A stretch of DNA of 9,326 nt, taken from Tepidisphaeraceae bacterium. GTDB lineage: Bacteria; Planctomycetota; Phycisphaerae; Tepidisphaerales; Tepidisphaeraceae. Shown here in pieces: positions 5,974-9,326 of this stretch. The stretch lies in the NCBI GenBank assembly GCA_025450555.1, contig JANWHF010000256.1:1-9326 (forward strand), in the 5' to 3' direction. Positions within the stretch are counted from its first letter, which is position 1. Every line of letters starts with the position of its first letter. The position numbers and the translations under genes were made by a program. The notes beneath the pieces are model-generated. The model had not been told where the DNA came from. It saw only the letters and a list, made by a program, of their open reading frames with translations, and did not search any database.

Positions 5974-7497
5974 ATGCGAGTGCAGGCGCAAACGACTATG
6001 GCATTGTTCACCATTGCACGCCGAAAATATTTGGATCGCATATTCCCCGTTGATGAATTGTCGGCAATGGTCGAGATGCTGCGCCTGTGGCGACTGGAGA
6101 AATCTCCCGGTTGCGAATCGAAGGTGCGAGTCGATGTGGAATGTCGCATTTCCTGGTTTCCCCGGCCGCAACGTGAAGCGATTGTAAATGCATTACGCCC
6201 GCGCCTCCTCCGGGCCAACATCGACATGAGTGATCCGGATGAAATCAAGCTTGTGGCATGCACACAAAGCTTGACCGATGAAATTGACCTCTCGCTCTGG
6301 CGAGAATGCCTGGCGGAGCCACTGCTGAAGCACGCGTGCGTAATGCTTCGCATCACGTTTGCCGGGCCGCTGCGATCACCCAATGGCTTAGGAAGTAATG
6401 GCAAGACCACATTCGTCCTGTTTGGCAGCCAGTTCGAGGGCGCCTTTCTGGCCAAAGCAATCTGGAAATTCGATGGAACTCCAGCGGGGGAACGACTATA
6501 TCGCTTGACCGACTGGACCTCGCAAAATCAGTTTCTCGAAGCCTTCGAATTCTATTTGCGGCAATGCACGTTGGGCCCGCAATCGAGCGCGGCAAGTTTT
6601 GCAATAAGGCACTATCCAAATTCCAAAGACCCGTTATTCATTTCATCGCGTCATTCGGCTTTGGCCAACTGGGTGATGCGGCGCTTGTGCGAGCCCTCCG
6701 GTGAACACGGCCCCGCTGCCTTTGTCAGGCGCCTGGGCGTGCCCTTGCTCATTGCGGCGGTGCTGATCGCTGTGAGCGTTACCGCGGAGTTGCCTTTGCC
6801 GGCGCTCGTGCTGTTGCTCTCGCTCGCTGGACTATCGCTCTGGTCGGCAGTTCGGGTCGTCTTGATCAAATCGAAGCGAGTTCGAACTTATTTCAACGGA
6901 ATGCGCCAAGCACTTGGTATCGTGCATAGCCAGACGGTTTTATTCCAGCTTGCTGATCTTTCAAACAATCAAGAGCCAAGCTTTCTCAAATGCTGCAGGG
7001 AACTTGAAGCGATGGGTGCGGCGGCGGTCTGCGATTTCACCATGACAACTGCACGCGGCGTGTTTGACGCGCAACGCATGTTCAGACTCGGGATGCACTC
7101 GGTCGTTCTGGGGATAATCCGAAAGTACGAAACCCTCGAGCACTTCCCTGGCTACCCCACCATTCGGCTCACCACTGATTTTGAAGACGAATGGTCACAT
7201 GGAACGGTCAACCAGCCGATCTACCGAAAGTCGCATTCATCCAGTTCGAGCTGTCGGTGCCTGTTGGATCGCGGTGGCGTGGACGAGACTGTCGCGCTTC
7301 ACTTTCGCCATGTCGATCGGCTGATCGCCTCGGGGAAGATCCCTCTTCCACCGCCATCGACTCCACAGCAGGCATTGAAAGAGCTTGAAGATGAGCATGC
7401 GTTCGGCGATGAACAGTGGAAGAAGTTCCACTACTCCTGGGGCGACGCGCTGCACGATGCCTTCAAATACTGCCGGCGCGAATATCTGCGCGATTGA
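5974..7497 (+). CDS. Uncharacterised membrane protein with a central two-helix hairpin
   Basis: A 507-residue protein I do not recognise. The N-terminal ~255 residues are soluble, with no signal peptide. Two closely spaced hydrophobic segments follow (about 256-272 and 275-298), then a basic patch KSKRVR at about 299, so both large flanking domains should lie in the cytoplasm (positive-inside inference). The C-terminal domain (about 300-507) contains a Cys pair and LEAMGAAAVCDFTMT, then TIRLTTDFEDEWSHGT. This faintly recalls uncharacterised planctomycete proteins with an 'LG-F-x-x-x-GDF ... DG' C-terminal domain; that is memory-based and weak. A five-serine run (422-426) sits next to CRC. It begins 43 bases after the beta-helix gene on the same strand. 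Neither ATG 5974 nor the alternative ATG 5998 has a good Shine-Dalgarno, so the start is uncertain. Confidence 0.72.
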   Translation: MRVQAQTTMALFTIARRKYLDRIFPVDELSAMVEMLRLWRLEKSPGCESKVRVDVECRISWFPRPQREAIVNALRPRLLRANIDMSDPDEIKLVACTQSLTDEIDLSLWRECLAEPLLKHACVMLRITFAGPLRSPNGLGSNGKTTFVLFGSQFEGAFLAKAIWKFDGTPAGERLYRLTDWTSQNQFLEAFEFYLRQCTLGPQSSAASFAIRHYPNSKDPLFISSRHSALANWVMRRLCEPSGEHGPAAFVRRLGVPLLIAAVLIAVSVTAELPLPALVLLLSLAGLSLWSAVRVVLIKSKRVRTYFNGMRQALGIVHSQTVLFQLADLSNNQEPSFLKCCRELEAMGAAAVCDFTMTTARGVFDAQRMFRLGMHSVVLGIIRKYETLEHFPGYPTIRLTTDFEDEWSHGTVNQPIYRKSHSSSSSCRCLLDRGGVDETVALHFRHVDRLIASGKIPLPPPSTPQQALKELEDEHAFGDEQWKKFHYSWGDALHDAFKYCRREYLRD

Positions 7498-7523
7498 ATT
7501 TGAACAAATGCCGCAGGCTTGCT

Positions 7524-7552
7524 TTGCCCCACGCGCACCGGACCGCTACAAT
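7524..7552 (+). promoter_or_regulatory. Putative sigma70-type promoter of tRNA-Arg
   Basis: TTGCCC (7524-7529, four of six) and TACAAT (7547-7552, five of six) are separated by exactly 17 bases. The implied start, near 7559, lies about nine bases before the tRNA. The site lies in the short gap after the upstream stop codon at 7497, so the tRNA is probably transcribed independently. Confidence 0.55.
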
Positions 7553-7567
7553 TCGGCTCACGCCATC

Positions 7568-7639
7568 GCCCCCATAGGTAAAGGGATATACCGGCGGTTT
7601 CCTAAACCGCAGTTCCAGGTTCGAGTCCTGGTGGGGGTA
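7568..7639 (+). tRNA. tRNA-Arg (anticodon CCT)
   Basis: Full cloverleaf by eye. The acceptor 7568-7574 pairs with 7632-7638, with a G-U pair at the end. The D stem GGTA 7577-7580 pairs with TACC 7589-7592. The anticodon stem 7594-7598 pairs with 7606-7610 around loop TTCCTAA, with CCT at 7601-7603. The variable loop has four bases, and the T stem CCAGG 7615-7619 pairs with CCTGG 7627-7631 around TTCGAGT. The discriminator is A7639 and CCA is not encoded. The anticodon reads the AGG arginine codon. A reading frame open across this region is therefore not coding here. Confidence 0.96.
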
Positions 7640-7798
7640 TTTCCGCCCTGCCGAGATTCTTTCTCAACTTTAACGTGCGAGTTTGGAAATGGCCCGGCAA
7701 ATTCACAATTGCATGGCCGCCCGTATATCGTCTACATTGTTTGCGCTTCAGTCCTGCTCATTTTTCAAAGTTGCGCATCAATGGCCGGGGAAGGATTA
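7640..7798 (+). other. Gap between tRNA-Arg and the PEP-CTERM gene
   Basis: About 159 bases without a supported gene. I see no clear terminator hairpin after the tRNA. TTGCAT at 7709 and TACATT at 7733 (18-base spacing) could be a weak promoter for the next gene, but both boxes are poor matches. Confidence 0.3.
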
Positions 7799-8614
7799 AT
7801 GAAATATTCATTTGAGATGATCGCCGTCGCGATTCTTGCGGCGTTTTTCCCGCTCGCGACGCATGCCGCGCGAGGCGATGTGCTGGTCTCCACCAATTTT
7901 GACTCCGCTCCCTTTCAGGCCGGCCAAACGATCAACGGTCGAGGTGGATTTCTCGTTTCACCCGGCGTTCCGTCGGCGATGATGATTACAACGTCCAACG
8001 CATTCGATGGAGGTCAGGCGCTCGAAGCGATCGGGAGCCAACTGACCGGCCCTTCCATTTTCTATCAGACGGCGGCTACAACCGATCCCAATTACGATGC
8101 GATCGCCAATGGAAATCCGATCATCACGCTCGAAGTTCACGCTCGACTGGATGGTCCCAGCACCGACACCGGCAACGGAACGGCCGACGATATCGCGAGC
8201 GTCAACCTCGACGCCCTGCTTTCAGATAACTCCTACTTTTCCACCTACCTATCTTCCAATGGCCAAGCCTATGGCTACGTGAATCAGAATTACGTTTTTT
8301 CTGGCGCCGCTGCGCTGGGCCAATATCATGATCTGAAACTGGTGCTCGACTTCAACCAGAGAGCCAGCACGTTTATTGTGGATGGCAACGTGCTGGGAAC
8401 GGAACCGTTCGATTCGACGATTCAGTCGAGCGTCCTGGTCAACGCGGATATGAGCCTGAATTCGCTGATCCTGCCGGCTCAATACACCGGCACATTCGAT
8501 GATTTTTCCGTCACCGCCACTCCGGAACCTTCGGCCGGCGCGATTCTTGTCATGGCGGGCTTGATTCTGGTTCTGATGCGAGCCAAGCCGAGGACGGGAC
8601 CGCTTCTTGAATAA
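7799..8614 (+). CDS. PEP-CTERM sorting-domain protein with a jelly-roll-like ectodomain
   Basis: A 271-residue exported protein. It has an N-terminal signal peptide (MKYSFEMIAVAILAAFFPL, likely cut after HAA near residue 23). A beta-rich domain of about 215 residues (LVSTNFDSAPFQAGQTI near the start; HDLKLVLDFNQRASTFIVDG and GTFDDFSVTATPEP at the end) resembles the concanavalin A/LamG jelly-roll fold. The C-terminus is PEP at 242-244, a hydrophobic helix (about 246-263) and a basic tail (RAKPR), the PEP-CTERM signal recognised by exosortase in bacteria that make exopolysaccharide. No exosortase gene is in the window. The start at 7799 is chosen because GGGGAAGGA ends three bases before it and the signal peptide begins there; ATG 7781 is an in-frame alternative. 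It is convergent with the - strand gene ending at 8626. Ligand and role are unknown. Confidence 0.85.
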   Translation: MKYSFEMIAVAILAAFFPLATHAARGDVLVSTNFDSAPFQAGQTINGRGGFLVSPGVPSAMMITTSNAFDGGQALEAIGSQLTGPSIFYQTAATTDPNYDAIANGNPIITLEVHARLDGPSTDTGNGTADDIASVNLDALLSDNSYFSTYLSSNGQAYGYVNQNYVFSGAAALGQYHDLKLVLDFNQRASTFIVDGNVLGTEPFDSTIQSSVLVNADMSLNSLILPAQYTGTFDDFSVTATPEPSAGAILVMAGLILVLMRAKPRTGPLLE

Positions 8615-8625
8615 GCTCCGTCGAA

Positions 8626-9141
8626 TCAATCGGCGACTCGCTCGGCCGGCGCTGCGGAATCAATCACTCCGCGAAGCACATTGCCCAGAGCCTTGGCATC
8701 ATAGACCGCCGCCGCCGGCACGCGGATCAGCGGCACGCGCGCGGCAGCCAGTGCACGATCGACAAACTGATCGCGCTCCTGTCGGCGGGCTTGGCGATGG
8801 CTTTTGTCATCCAACTCAATCGCAACACAGATTGCAGTGGTCGTGGCATCGGCAATGATAAAATCGAGATGCTTCTGCGAAATGCGCCCGCCGAAGCCTT
8901 CCTTCCAGGCTTCGCCGGAGCAATGTATGACGTCCGCCAGGCGAACTTTCGGGCAGATCATCAGATGATGCGGAACGGCGCGACGAAGTGACTGGTAAAA
9001 AACCAGTTCGCCTTTGGAGAGAAGAAATTCGCGCGAAAAATAGGGAAGAGGCTTGGGCCGCCAGACCAGAATCTTGAGCAGCCCGATGAGCAGGACCAGG
9101 CAGGCGATCGCGATGATCAGCGGTAGGAACTGCGATGGCAT
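8626..9141 (-). CDS. Membrane-anchored DUF2726 protein (restriction-endonuclease-like fold)
   Basis: A 171-residue protein with one N-terminal membrane helix (LPLIIAIACLVLLIGLL) and a short linker, then a DUF2726-type domain: LSKGELVFYQSLRRAV near the front, ICPKVRLADVI, RISQKHLDFIIAD, then VAIELDDKSH, an ERDQFVD segment and VPLIRVPAAAVYD. DUF2726 is related to the PD-(D/E)xK nuclease fold; HLDF-x-IAD and IELDD would supply the acidic residues. Activity on nucleic acid is inferred from fold only. The helix would tether the domain to the inner face of the membrane. I chose ATG 9141; ATG 9177 in frame would add 12 residues (MRAARHRIYRCA). Neither start has a good Shine-Dalgarno. Confidence 0.8.
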   Translation of the reverse strand: MPSQFLPLIIAIACLVLLIGLLKILVWRPKPLPYFSREFLLSKGELVFYQSLRRAVPHHLMICPKVRLADVIHCSGEAWKEGFGGRISQKHLDFIIADATTTAICVAIELDDKSHRQARRQERDQFVDRALAAARVPLIRVPAAAVYDAKALGNVLRGVIDSAAPAERVAD

Positions 9142-9144
9142 CGC

Positions 9145-9163
9145 GCATCGGTATATCCGATGC
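9145..9163 (-). promoter_or_regulatory. Perfect 7-bp inverted repeat just upstream of the DUF2726 start
   Basis: GCATCGG, a five-base TATAT spacer, then CCGATGC. On the - strand it ends three bases before the ATG at 9141, where a ribosome binding site should lie. It could be a hairpin in the mRNA leader that limits initiation, an operator for a dimeric repressor, or chance. If translation starts at 9177 it would be inside the coding region. Confidence 0.4.
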
Positions 9164-9187
9164 CTCGCCGCTCGCAAAGCATCTGGG

Positions 9188-9243
9188 AAAAAAGAAACGC
9201 CCTCTTGGGCGTCACACCACAGGCCGGGTGCGCCAAAGAGGGC
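9188..9243 (-). terminator. Rho-independent terminator of the - strand gene entering from the right
   Basis: On the - strand GCCCTCTT (9243-9236) pairs with AAGAGGGC (9206-9199), and after one mismatch GGCG (9234-9231) pairs with CGCC (9211-9208), leaving a GC-rich loop. The stem is followed by GTTTCTTTTTT at 9198-9188, a good T tract. An alternative smaller hairpin, ACGCCC-TCTT-GGGCGT (9197-9212), overlaps it. The position 20 bases after a - strand stop codon fits. Confidence 0.75.
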
Positions 9244-9262
9244 TTTTGGAAATAAGGTGTTG

Positions 9263-9325
9263 CTATTTGGGACGAGAATCGGTCGATTCGGCGACGCGCT
9301 TTGTTGAATCTTTCGGCTCGGCCGT
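9263..9325 (-). CDS. C-terminal end of a - strand gene, product unknown
   Basis: Twenty codons ending in TAG (9265-9263) read TAEPKDSTKRVAESTDSRPK on the - strand, a charged, flexible-looking tail. The call rests mainly on the strong terminator immediately after the stop. Another frame is also open here, but it would run through the terminator. The product cannot be identified. Confidence 0.4.
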   Translation of the reverse strand, partial: TAEPKDSTKRVAESTDSRPK

Positions 9326-9326
9326 C

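Noticed and set aside
5595..6455. 286-residue open frame on the - strand across two + strand genes
   Set aside because: It covers the end of the propeller domain and the start of the unknown membrane protein; the composition is Arg/Ser-rich noise and it has no family signal.
7385..7798. N-terminal extension of the PEP-CTERM reading frame to 7385
   Set aside because: The frame would overlap the end of the upstream gene and read through tRNA-Arg. The signal peptide and ribosome binding site place the start at 7799.
1..9326. CRISPR array or insertion sequence
   Set aside because: No regularly spaced short repeats, no transposase motifs and no terminal inverted repeats were seen; the only long repeat is the 85-bp pair.

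Overview
The window looks like a bacterial chromosome segment, most likely from a planctomycete. This is inferred from a secreted glycan-degrading locus, a PEP-CTERM protein, GC-rich sequence and tRNA genes without an encoded CCA; there is no rRNA or other phylogenetic marker to prove it. All genes up to 8614 are on the + strand, and the last ~700 bases carry - strand genes.

Left edge (1-560): a Nudix hydrolase of the MutT type, cut by the window start, then tRNA-Val(CAC) with a plausible promoter of its own.

Centre (587-5930): a locus of exported enzymes for plant cell-wall type polysaccharide. It holds a complete GH51-type alpha-L-arabinofuranosidase (727-2730), a small gene that looks like an esterase with its catalytic core deleted (2753-3019), and a 940-residue exported protein joining a pectate-lyase-like beta-helix region to a C-terminal SMP-30/NHL-like beta-propeller (3108-5930). 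An 85-bp near-perfect direct repeat (587-671 and 3078-3162) carries a ribosome binding site, a start codon and a signal-peptide region. Downstream it starts the beta-helix gene. Upstream it starts a 37-codon ORF whose stop overlaps the arabinofuranosidase start codon (ATGA). The upstream copy appears to be the shortened remains of a beta-helix gene paralogue, and it may now act as a translated leader for the arabinofuranosidase, which has no Shine-Dalgarno of its own. The locus thus shows two genes that kept their export signals but lost their middles.

Right part (5974-9326): an unrecognised 507-residue protein with a central two-helix membrane hairpin; tRNA-Arg(CCT) with a good promoter; a PEP-CTERM protein with a jelly-roll-like ectodomain; and, convergent with it, a membrane-anchored DUF2726 (nuclease-fold) protein preceded by a perfect 7-bp hairpin. 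A rho-independent terminator on the - strand and the last codons of a probable - strand gene close the window.

Proposed working of the enzymes (inference): the arabinofuranosidase releases arabinose side chains, the beta-helix protein acts on the polysaccharide backbone or a related glycan, and the lost esterase would have removed feruloyl or acetyl groups.
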